Source: Streptomyces sp. CB02959 (GTDB lineage: Bacteria; Actinomycetota; Actinomycetes; Streptomycetales; Streptomycetaceae). From it: DNA of 64,000 bases. This document shows, piece after piece, positions 16,462 to 23,989 of the stretch (the first letter of the stretch is position 1; each line of letters begins with the position of its first letter). Location of the stretch: the NCBI RefSeq assembly GCF_002803155.1, contig NZ_NNBP01000013.1, positions 96,514 through 160,513 of the forward strand. Direction: 5' to 3'. The notes beneath the pieces are model-generated. The model worked only from the letters and a program-made list of their open reading frames with translations, ran no database searches and was not told the DNA's origin. Position numbers and translations under genes: made by a program.

Positions 16462-17919
16462 GTGCGGCTGTACTTCGCCAACCACCGGGCGGTGTGGCGG
16501 GTGGGTGATGTTGCGGGGATCGATCGGTCCCTGCTGGCGGGGGCTCTGGAGCGGTACCGCCTGCCGGCGGGTACGCCGGTCCTCCTGGACGACGCGATGC
16601 GGCCGGTGGAGCCGGTCTCCTCATGGTTTCGCGGTCTGGCGCTGGCCCGGCGGGACGCGAAGTCGATGCGGGCCTACGCCTACACCGTGCTGATGCTGCT
16701 CGGCTTCCTGCTGGCTCGCGGTGCGGACCTGCGCTCGGCCACCGAGATGGACATCCTGCAGTTCCGGCAGTGGCGGCGTGCGGACGTTGAGGACACGGTG
16801 GGGGGAACCACCTGGGACCGAGATGCGGCCGCGATCGTCAGCCTCTACAAGCACTTGGTCCGCATCGGCTACGTCCCGTCGAGTCCGTGGCGGTCGTCGC
16901 AGGGGGAGTCGCTGGGCAGCGGCTTCAGCACGGACGTGCGGGTGCGGCATCTCGAGCTGGAGCAGTACCTGTTCTTCCGGGACGTCGGGTTCGGTGGGCT
17001 GACGCCCGAGGCCGAGCTCGACGAGACGTTCAGCGGGTGGCGCCCGCATCGCAATCGGGCCGCGGTCGAACTCGCGCTGCTGACCGGGATGCGAGCCCAG
17101 GAGTGGTCCACGCTGCTGCTGCCCGAACTCGGCTTGATGGCGGGTGACCGCCCTCGGACCGCCGACGTCGATCTGGCGGCCTGCGCGAAGCAGAAGCGGC
17201 CTCGGTCGGTCTACGTCCCGGTCGGCGCGATGGAGTTGCTTGACCCCTACTTGATGATCGAGCGGCCGGAGATCGTGGCGAAGGCCCAGCGCACGCTGCG
17301 GCGCCGGCACCGGGACCTGTTCGTGGTCCAGCGGCTGGAGGCCGACGAGACGAAGGTGCGGGGCGTCCTCGAAGGCCGCACCGTCACCCGATCGATCAAG
17401 GACATGGACCCGGACCTGCGCCGCATCACGGTGCTGGAGACCGGGGGCGGGCTGGAGCCGCTGGCGCTGTTCATCGGTCAGGGCGGCAAGATGCTGACCG
17501 CCTCGGGCTGGGACCGGGTGCGTTGGAGGGCCTGGGACCGGCTCAAGGCCTGGTCAGCCCATCAGAACGCTCCGCAGTTGCCGCGTCGTTGCTGGGTCTA
17601 TCACGACCTGCGGCACACCTTCGCCCTGCGTCTGCTGATCTTCCTGACCCGAGAGGCCCTCGGCGACGCCGAGAGACAGCAGCTGCCGATGTCGACGCTG
17701 CTGGACCACATGACCAGCAACCCGCTGCTGGTGGTCCAACGCCGGCTCGGTCATGTCCTTCCATCGACGACCTACCGCTACATCCGCTATCTGAAGGACC
17801 CGATGCGCGAGGTCGACGACGCCTTTCGCGAGTGGACCGTCGCCGACGGCGCTTCGTACGTCACCATCGCCCGCGACCTGCTGAACCTGGAAGAGAACGC
17901 CCATGCCGCGCCGCGGTGA
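16462..17919 (+). CDS. tyrosine site-specific recombinase A of the trio element
   Basis: 485 residues, probably the first catalytic subunit for excision and integration. Catalytic-domain residues are visible: Arg about 211 in LLTGMRAQEW, HDLRHTFALR (His 381, Arg 384), Gly-His at 430-431 in QRRLGH, and the nucleophile Tyr at 438 or 440 in STTYRYIRYL. The N-terminal part is a SAM-like core-binding domain (RAYAYTVLMLLGFLLARG). GTG start at 16462 follows GGGAGG. Its end overlaps the next recombinase start by 17 bases, so the three are one operon. All residues needed for activity are present. Confidence 0.9.
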   Translation: MRLYFANHRAVWRVGDVAGIDRSLLAGALERYRLPAGTPVLLDDAMRPVEPVSSWFRGLALARRDAKSMRAYAYTVLMLLGFLLARGADLRSATEMDILQFRQWRRADVEDTVGGTTWDRDAAAIVSLYKHLVRIGYVPSSPWRSSQGESLGSGFSTDVRVRHLELEQYLFFRDVGFGGLTPEAELDETFSGWRPHRNRAAVELALLTGMRAQEWSTLLLPELGLMAGDRPRTADVDLAACAKQKRPRSVYVPVGAMELLDPYLMIERPEIVAKAQRTLRRRHRDLFVVQRLEADETKVRGVLEGRTVTRSIKDMDPDLRRITVLETGGGLEPLALFIGQGGKMLTASGWDRVRWRAWDRLKAWSAHQNAPQLPRRCWVYHDLRHTFALRLLIFLTREALGDAERQQLPMSTLLDHMTSNPLLVVQRRLGHVLPSTTYRYIRYLKDPMREVDDAFREWTVADGASYVTIARDLLNLEENAHAAPR

Positions 17920-19804
17920 GTACACCCGGAACTTCCCGCTTCCCGGTCCGCGGGCGGCGGAGCCCGTCCGGATCGGGATCCGGACGGTGACCGGCCTGAC
18001 CGCCGACGGCCGCCAGCAAAGCCCCTCGTTCGATCCAGCTGCTTTCACCTGCTCACACCTCGCGGGCGAGCTGGCGGACGAGTGGGTGGAGAAGGCTGCT
18101 TCCGCGACGCTGTCGGCGACCGCCGCGGCGTTGTATCGCCAGGCCATCACGCTGTTCTGCCGGCACGTCGATGCCCACGTTCCCCACGCGGTGAAGGCCT
18201 CGCTCGGTGAGCCGGACCCGGACCTCGCCCACGCGCTGACCGACTGGACCCGCCTGCTGCCCGCCTCCTACGGCGCCGGCTCCCGAGTGCCTGCAGCGCT
18301 CGCCGGCAAGCTGCGCATCCTCATCACGCGCCGGGCCGAGCATCCAGACCGCCCGGTCGCGGCCGGCCTGCGTCACTGGGCGAGCGGACATGTCGGTCTT
18401 CGCGGCGGACAGACCCAGGAGCTGGATGAGTTCACCCGCGCGGACAAGAAGGAGCTGGTGAAAGCTGCCTGGTCCGATCACCTTGCGATCACAGCGAGGA
18501 TCCGGCGGGGCTGGGAACTGGCGGCCACCGGGAAGGACCCGGCCGAGGACGGCTGGGACCGCCTGGCGAACCTGCTCTGGGCGATCACGAACGACGCCTG
18601 GACCTGCGAGGAGATCGCCGAGCACCTGCCGGGGTGGCACGAGATGCCGCCCTCGCTGCGCGAGGTGATGCCGCCCGGAACGCTGCCGCAGTTCGGCAAG
18701 CGGATGGTGCTCCGTCACCTGGTTCGCCAGCTGTTCCCACACAACCTCGATCTGCACAGCTATCGGATCTTGCTGATGGCGGCCACGGGCCGCTCGTCCG
18801 AAGAGGTCAGCGCACTGACCGAGGACGACATCGAGTTCGGCCCGCGCAGTGTCGTGATCGACTTCACCAAGGGCCGGGCCCACGCCCGCACCCGGCAGGC
18901 GTTCAGCACCTTGGGCGAGCAGGCCGACGCACTGCTCCATCCCCGGCGGCCGAAGCTGGACGCCGCCGCTCTCACCCAGGCGCTCGTTGAGCTGGCCACG
19001 CCTTTGGCCCGCCGGGCGGGCATCGAGCCGGTCCCGCTGTTCCTGCGCGCCGCCGTCGACCCCTACACGCTGCGGATCCGACGGTTCAGCGGGGACACGG
19101 TGGCCTCCCAGTTCTCCGACTGGCTCGAGTTCCACGGCGTCAGCGTGGAGGGACCGGTCGACATCCGGCGTCTTCGCAAGTCCGGCAAGGTCGAGAAAGC
19201 CTTGGCCTTCAGGGGCCGGGTCAGCGACATCGCCGATGACCACTCGCAGCAGACCTTCCGCAGGCACTATGCCCACGGCACGACGCTGCGGGTGATCGCC
19301 GGGAACGTCATCGCCACGGCTCAGCGGCGGTGGCTGGACCAGGCGTTGAACGGACCGGTAGTGCTGAGCGAGGAAGCCGAGCGGTCGCTGGCCGAGCCGG
19401 GGGCGGCCGGCGCTCTCGGACTGTCGCAGGAGGAGATCGATCAGCTGCGGGACGGCCAGCTCGACATAGGGGTGTCCAGTTGCAAGGACCCCTTCGACTC
19501 CCCGTTCGGCCGCACCGGCCAGCTCTGTCCGGTCGCCCCGACCCGCTGCCTGGAGTGCCGCAACGCCTTCGTCCTGCCCTCCAACCTCCCGCAGCTTCTG
19601 CTGTTCGCCGACCACCTGGCCACGCTGCAGCTGCGGCTGTCCCCTCAGGCGTTTCACGCCCTTTGGGGACAGAGCCGCATCAACGTCAACGAGGCGATCA
19701 AGGCCCGCACGGACGCCGAGATCACCACGGCCCGCCGGCAGATCGCCGAGGACGGGCTGACCCTGCAGCTTCCCCTCGCCGCCCACGTGGAGTTCGAGTC
19801 ATGA
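17903..19804 (+). CDS. tyrosine recombinase B of the trio element, with C-terminal Cys cluster
   Basis: 633-residue recombinase-like protein. Conserved elements: Arg about 297 in MAATGRSSEEVSALT, RRLRKSG (about 422-427) replacing the usual HxxR, and FRRHYAHGTT with a possible nucleophile Tyr near 456. The absence of a clear box-II His suggests it may be an accessory partner rather than fully catalytic. The C-terminus has a Cys cluster (CPVAPTRCLECRNAF) that could bind zinc. Starts inside the end of recombinase A and overlaps recombinase C by ATGA. Confidence 0.82.
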   Translation: MPRRGEYTRNFPLPGPRAAEPVRIGIRTVTGLTADGRQQSPSFDPAAFTCSHLAGELADEWVEKAASATLSATAAALYRQAITLFCRHVDAHVPHAVKASLGEPDPDLAHALTDWTRLLPASYGAGSRVPAALAGKLRILITRRAEHPDRPVAAGLRHWASGHVGLRGGQTQELDEFTRADKKELVKAAWSDHLAITARIRRGWELAATGKDPAEDGWDRLANLLWAITNDAWTCEEIAEHLPGWHEMPPSLREVMPPGTLPQFGKRMVLRHLVRQLFPHNLDLHSYRILLMAATGRSSEEVSALTEDDIEFGPRSVVIDFTKGRAHARTRQAFSTLGEQADALLHPRRPKLDAAALTQALVELATPLARRAGIEPVPLFLRAAVDPYTLRIRRFSGDTVASQFSDWLEFHGVSVEGPVDIRRLRKSGKVEKALAFRGRVSDIADDHSQQTFRRHYAHGTTLRVIAGNVIATAQRRWLDQALNGPVVLSEEAERSLAEPGAAGALGLSQEEIDQLRDGQLDIGVSSCKDPFDSPFGRTGQLCPVAPTRCLECRNAFVLPSNLPQLLLFADHLATLQLRLSPQAFHALWGQSRINVNEAIKARTDAEITTARRQIAEDGLTLQLPLAAHVEFES

Positions 19805-21891
19805 CCAGCCGGCTTCCCCTCCCGAAGAGGTCTTCGATCTTCCGCGGCGACGAGCCCGTGGTGCAGTCCCATCCGCTGCTGCCTGGCGCCAGGCCGCCCG
19901 TCTTCTCGGAGCGGGAGTGCTGGGATCTCAATGGAGTGCTGCGCAAACCCGTCAACCAGCACCCCTCGCACATGCGCGTGCCCTTTCCCGGCTTGACTCC
20001 GGCGATGAACCTGCTGGCCCGCGAGCTGGCCATGATCTGGTTCAACCCGCGCCACCCGGCGCTGCTGACCCGCGGTATCCACCTCCCAGACGACCCTCGT
20101 GTCGCCAACACCGTCCGTGCGCGGACCACGTGTCTGCGGGAGCTCGCCGCCTTCGGAGCCGACCAGCATCTGCCCGAGCTGGTCAGCCGGTGGGCGGCGG
20201 AGGACTTCCACCGCTTCCTCGCTCATCACAGCAACCCGGACCCGGAGCCCCGCCTCGTCGATCACATCGTGGTCATCAAGGCCCTGCACCGGTTCGGCCG
20301 GGCCCTGGCCGACGGCGGCCTCAAGGAGGACCCCTGGCCGGGCATGTCCGCCGTCGCGGCCCTCAGGCTGCCGGTCAACGGCCCGCTCAAGACGCCCGTG
20401 GTCAAGCCGGAGACCTGGTTCCCGCTGGTCCGGGCTGCCTGGACCTACATCACTGTCTTCGCCCCGGACATCCTGCGGGCCCTCGATCGCTGGCAGGCGA
20501 TCGAGGCACGCACGGAAGACATCAAGCTGCCGGAAGCGGACCGCCGGCTCACCGCCTGGCTGGCCGACCCGGCAAGCCGTGTCCCGGCCCGACCGCCCAG
20601 CGCCCAGACCGGACGGGAAGGCCCGGTTCACTGGGACCTGCTGGCCCGGATGGTCGGACTCGACGCAGACCTCAGGAACCTGTTCTCCGCCACCAGCAGC
20701 ACCGGCCGCGCACGCAGAGCCGCCGTCGAACGGCTCGTCGCGGCCGGCCGTGTCCAGTACGGGCTGCTGCCCGACCTGCTGGAGGTCGACCGTCCCGACG
20801 GAAGCCGCGGCCCCTGGCACGACGCGTTGCTGCCCAGGCAGCTCGGGCGCGAGGCCACGGCCCTGCGCAACGCCTGCTACATCTTCGTGGCGGCCCTTTC
20901 GATGATGCGAGACTCCGAAATCCGGGAGATCACCAAGGGCTCCGTCGTCGAGTACTTCAGCACACCGGCCGTGAAGTCGACCAAGGTCAAGCTCGACGCG
21001 GACCTGCCGGTCAAGCACTGGTGGATCACCGAACCGGTCGCGCAGGCCATCGAGCTGGCCGAACGGCTCTCCCAGCACCCCGAGCTGGCGTTCGCGTCCG
21101 TCCCAGGCCGCGATCCGGAAACCTTGTTCACCAGCCAGGACGTGATCGAGGACTTCGTCGACCACGCCAACCGAGGCCGGCACATCACCGGCCTGGACGA
21201 GATCCCGCCCCAGCACATCACCCCGCACATGTTCCGCAGGACCATGGCGATGCTCACCAGAGACTTCCCCGGCTCGGAGATCGCGGTCGGCATGCAGCTC
21301 AAGCATGCCGCCACCCGTGCCCTGGCCAACCGGACCACCGGCGGCTACATGGAGCCCGCCTCGTCCTGGGCCCGTCATCTCGACAACGCCATCGCCGAGC
21401 GGAAGTTCCAGCGCGTCAAGGAACTCTTCGCGGCCGACAGCCGCGGCGAGACCATCGGCTTCGGTCCCGGCGCCGACCGCATGCGCGAGGCCTTCGCCGC
21501 AGTACGCGAGAAGGCCGCCGAACTACGAGCCACGGGCAAAGCCCAGCGCGGCGACCTCCGGGTCGAGCACGACCTGCTCCAGCGCACCCGGTTCTCGATC
21601 CGCTTCGGCAAGCTCAACCACTGCACCATGAACGACGACGACCCCATCGGGGCCAAGTGCCTCGAGGAGGCTGTCGTTCCCGAAGGACACCGAGGTCCTC
21701 TCCTCGACCGCTGCCAGCCCTCCCGATGCACCAACAGCATCCTCGGCCCCGAACACCTGCCGATCTGGACGGCCGAACAGGGCTCCTTGAACCGGCTACG
21801 AGCTGATCCCAAGCTCCCCGCCAACCGCCGGGCTCTGCTCGACGCCCAGCTGAACGAGGTCGCGCTGATGCTCAAGAAGGCAGGCCAGTGA
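19801..21891 (+). CDS. tyrosine recombinase C of the trio element
   Basis: 696 residues. Catalytic pattern is intact: Arg about 370 in SMMRDSEIREI, Lys near SVVEYFSTPAVKSTK, HMFRRT (His 476, Arg 479), KH at 501-502 and Tyr 516 in TTGGYMEPAS. A C-terminal Cys-rich segment (CTMNDDDPIGAKC, then DRCQPSRCTN) may bind metal. It overlaps both neighbours by 4 bases. Three dissimilar recombinases in one operon is the defining layout of RIT-type elements. Confidence 0.87.
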   Translation: MTSRLPLPKRSSIFRGDEPVVQSHPLLPGARPPVFSERECWDLNGVLRKPVNQHPSHMRVPFPGLTPAMNLLARELAMIWFNPRHPALLTRGIHLPDDPRVANTVRARTTCLRELAAFGADQHLPELVSRWAAEDFHRFLAHHSNPDPEPRLVDHIVVIKALHRFGRALADGGLKEDPWPGMSAVAALRLPVNGPLKTPVVKPETWFPLVRAAWTYITVFAPDILRALDRWQAIEARTEDIKLPEADRRLTAWLADPASRVPARPPSAQTGREGPVHWDLLARMVGLDADLRNLFSATSSTGRARRAAVERLVAAGRVQYGLLPDLLEVDRPDGSRGPWHDALLPRQLGREATALRNACYIFVAALSMMRDSEIREITKGSVVEYFSTPAVKSTKVKLDADLPVKHWWITEPVAQAIELAERLSQHPELAFASVPGRDPETLFTSQDVIEDFVDHANRGRHITGLDEIPPQHITPHMFRRTMAMLTRDFPGSEIAVGMQLKHAATRALANRTTGGYMEPASSWARHLDNAIAERKFQRVKELFAADSRGETIGFGPGADRMREAFAAVREKAAELRATGKAQRGDLRVEHDLLQRTRFSIRFGKLNHCTMNDDDPIGAKCLEEAVVPEGHRGPLLDRCQPSRCTNSILGPEHLPIWTAEQGSLNRLRADPKLPANRRALLDAQLNEVALMLKKAGQ

Positions 21892-22304
21892 CCGTCTCCG
21901 CCAAGACCGAGCAGGCCCTGCGCGACGCCATGGAACGGCTCCTGTCCGGCCAGCCCCAGCACACCGACGGCAAGCTCACCAAGAACAACCTCTGCCGCGA
22001 GGCCGGAATCAGCCGGGCCACGATGAACCGGGCCCCCGAGCTCCTCACCGAGTGGGACGCCCGTACCGCCACCAGCCCGGCCGGCCGTCACCACCAGCGC
22101 CACACCGAGGAACTCGCCGAGCTTCGCGGCAAGCTACGCAAGAGCCGCGACCAGTGTCACGCCCTTCAGGAACAGGTCGACGCGGCAGCCACCGTCATCA
22201 TGACGCTTCTCGCGGAGAACGCATCGCTGCGTGAGCACGCCACCGGCCGTTCGGCCGCGGTAATCCCAATCCCGCTCAGCCGTGGGCAGGCCACGCGGGA
22301 GTGA
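21888..22304 (+). CDS. small TnpC-like helical protein (DUF6262 type)
   Basis: 138-residue protein starting GTG inside the end of recombinase C. N-terminal half resembles a helix-turn-helix (LTKNNLCREAGISRATMNRA). C-terminal half is a long coiled coil (EELAELRGKLRKSRDQCHAL, then VIMTLLAENASLREH). This matches the small accessory TnpC/DUF6262 proteins encoded after tyrosine recombinases in Tn554-like elements, thought to bind DNA and set orientation or efficiency. Ends only 12 bases before the right element end. Confidence 0.75.
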   Translation: MTVSAKTEQALRDAMERLLSGQPQHTDGKLTKNNLCREAGISRATMNRAPELLTEWDARTATSPAGRHHQRHTEELAELRGKLRKSRDQCHALQEQVDAAATVIMTLLAENASLREHATGRSAAVIPIPLSRGQATRE

Positions 22305-22315
22305 CCGCGTGTCTC

Positions 22316-22340
22316 ATGAGACATGTCGAAGTCTGGAGAA
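22316..22340 (-). repeat. element end copy 3 (right end)
   Basis: On the minus strand: TTCTCCAGAC, 7-base spacer, TGTCTCAT. The inner TGTCTCATGAGACA (22310-22323) is a perfect palindrome, a feature absent from the left copies. Confidence 0.85.
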
Positions 22341-22522
22341 AGTGGGCCATGCCGTGCCATCCGGCGTTTGGCGCGCCGTACGTCCTCCCACAGTTCGTGG
22401 AAGATGTCGTCCTCGTCCCACGCCTCGGTCCACCGGGCGCGGGTTTCAGCGAACCGGGCCGTCTTCGACTTCGTCGTCGTGTGGTCGTTGTCGGCGGTCG
22501 GGGTGGGGTCGTTGGGTGCCAA
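22341..22522 (-). pseudogene. small conjugative-element-type gene, 3' end cut by mobile element
   Basis: From a TTG at 22522, preceded by AAGGAG, the minus strand reads LAPNDPTPTADND, SKTARFAETRARWTEAWDED, and IFHELWEDVRRAKRRMARHG: a charged helical protein of unknown function. It runs straight into the element end at 22340. In the restored sequence its last codons overlap the ATG of the membrane protein at 15091, so both belonged to one operon before insertion. Confidence 0.55.
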
Positions 22523-22626
22523 GGTGAGGCTGCTCCTTGTCCGGAGGGGTGGGTGGTGGTGCGGGCCGGGCGGCCTGCCCCGTCCCCGTCGCCCGAGAGG
22601 CGGGCGGGGCGAGGCAGGCAGCCCGG

Positions 22627-22768
22627 CTAATCCGTGGAACCTGTTGCGCCGGAAGACCGCCTTGCGGATGTTGACCGTGGCGCCGCCCCGCACCCGCCGC
22701 TGCTGCGCGAGGCTCCGCGTACGGCGAGCGCGAGGAAGACCAGCACGAACAGCCCGGCCACGCTCATC
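22627..22768 (-). CDS. possible small single-TM protein
   Basis: 46-codon frame from ATG 22768: MSVAGLFVLVFLALAVRGAS is a convincing membrane helix, followed by a Ser/Arg/Gly-rich tail that looks poorly coding. Very small membrane proteins are common in streptomycete plasmid transfer regions, and this one lies upstream of the truncated element gene on the same strand. No good ribosome binding site; it may itself be a remnant. Confidence 0.3.
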
Positions 22769-22770
22769 AC

Positions 22771-22815
22771 GGCACGGCACGGCACGGCACGGCACGGCAC
22801 GGCCCGGCCCGGCCC
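22771..22815. repeat. pentanucleotide tandem repeat
   Basis: Six perfect GGCAC units (22771-22800) followed by three GGCCC units. It lies just upstream of the small TM frame. From here to about 23170 no gene is seen in any frame. Confidence 0.9.
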
Positions 22816-23176
22816 GGCCGGGGCGGTGGTGGTGTGGCGGTCGGCTGGTCCGTCAGATCCACCGCACCGCACGGCCCCAGCCCCGGGGTGGAGTTGGGAC
22901 GGCGCATGGAGCCCTCGCGCCGTGGCCGACGCGATCGAGCATCTCCTTGCGGTGCAGCTTGAGCAACCTCTCACTCCAGAGGGCTGATTCCTTGTCGTCC
23001 TGGTGTTCGGCGGGCGCCGCACCTGGTCACTGACGAGCTACGGACGGCTGCCACTGGCGGAGGTGCCGTGTCGATCGCTGCTGAGGCTGATACCCAAATC
23101 GCGTCTCGCCCTCGCGTCGGGGCCGGCCTCCGACGCGAGGGTGAGCGCTGTCGTGCTGCTCGTTGCTCAGTGACCC

Positions 23177-23317
23177 GTCTCAAATGATCTGGTTCGGCGT
23201 CGGGCCGCTGATGTGCGGCGGCCAGTTCACTTGAGGCGTGGGGATTGCCGGGAATCTCAGGTGATGTGGTCCTGGCTGGTTGGACGCCGGATGCTGTCTC
23301 AGCTGATCTGGTCCGGC
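23177..23317. repeat. three diverged copies of TCTCA-NN-TGATSTGGT, probable IS end repeats
   Basis: Near-identical 22-bp sites start at 23177, 23254 and 23296, each built as TCTCA, two variable bases, TGAT(C/G)TGGT, then a GGC. Multiple direct copies at one terminus are typical of transposase-binding sites of IS21-like elements. The last copy overlaps the end of the transposase fragment at 23299. Confidence 0.6.
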
Positions 23318-23670
23318 TCCGCTGTTTCGAACCGGTACCGCGCCTGGATCGTCAGCCACGACTGGTCGTTGCGGAAGATCATTCCGAGGCCGTCGGGCTG
23401 CTCTCGCGCGTCGAAGAACCCGCTGAGGGGCAGCGGCGTTGGCGACTTCAGGGCCTGCCGGACCGTGGCGTGGTTGACGTGGTGACGCTTCGCCAGATGA
23501 GAGACCGGCAGCTGCTTGGCTTGAGCGTCCTTGCGGATCGCCGCGAAGAGCGCGGGTTTGTCCGCGCCCTTGGTGAAGCTGTGCTTGGGGCTATCGGGTT
23601 CCGTACGCTTCTGTCGCGCCAGATCGGACAGCGCCCGTTCCAGCGCTTCTTGCCGGCGTCCGGTGACCAC
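23299..23670 (-). pseudogene. transposase N-terminal fragment, IS21-like
   Basis: About 75 codons resemble the DNA-binding start of an IS21/integrase-core transposase: LFAAIRKDAQAKQLPVSHLA, then KRHHVNHATVRQALKS-P, a helix-turn-helix with the typical VRQAL end. After that the frame reads unrelated sequence and stops in the terminal repeat. The catalytic core is missing, so this is a deletion derivative joining the gene start to the element's end. Family assignment rests on HTH and repeats only. Confidence 0.4.
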
Positions 23671-23989
23671 TGCGTGCCGGTCGGCCTGTGGGCGTCTGCC
23701 GTGTCCGTGGTCCGGCGGGCCAACGGGCTTTGTCTGCGGGCGGCCGAGTTTGCGTACTATGCCGTGCTTTCGTCAACGGATGTGGAGCCGGTCCCTGTTC
23801 GGCCCCGAGGGGGGTGATCCGGTGTGGGCCGGTTGCTTCCCGGTGCGATTGGAAAATTCACCTCACCCGAACCCCTTGACGGCCAGGATGCCCACCTGGA
23901 ACCTTCTGAAAAAAACTGAGTGGAAACGCAACGTACCAAGCAACTTCACTCATCCACGGGGGATGAATCGGGAGAAAAGGGAGGCAAGG

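Larger units (their letters stand above)
15092..22340 (+). mobile_element. tyrosine-recombinase trio element with TnpC-like protein and DUF4037 cargo
   Basis: A ~7.25 kb unit bounded by inverted copies of TTCTCCAGAC-N(7-9)-TGTCTCAT, at 15092 (plus) and 22340 (minus). A third copy lies inside at 16339 in the same orientation as the left end. It contains a DUF4037 gene, three coupled large tyrosine recombinases and a small helical protein. No target duplication is seen. The flanks rejoin into a sensible gene start, so the boundaries are well supported. Gene plan resembles Recombinase-In-Trio (RIT) and Tn554-like elements. Alternatively the autonomous unit is 16339-22340, with 15092-16338 a captured segment. 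Confidence 0.8.

Noticed and set aside
22768..22820. GGCAC repeats as a CRISPR-like array
   Set aside because: Simple 5-bp tandem repeat with no spacers.
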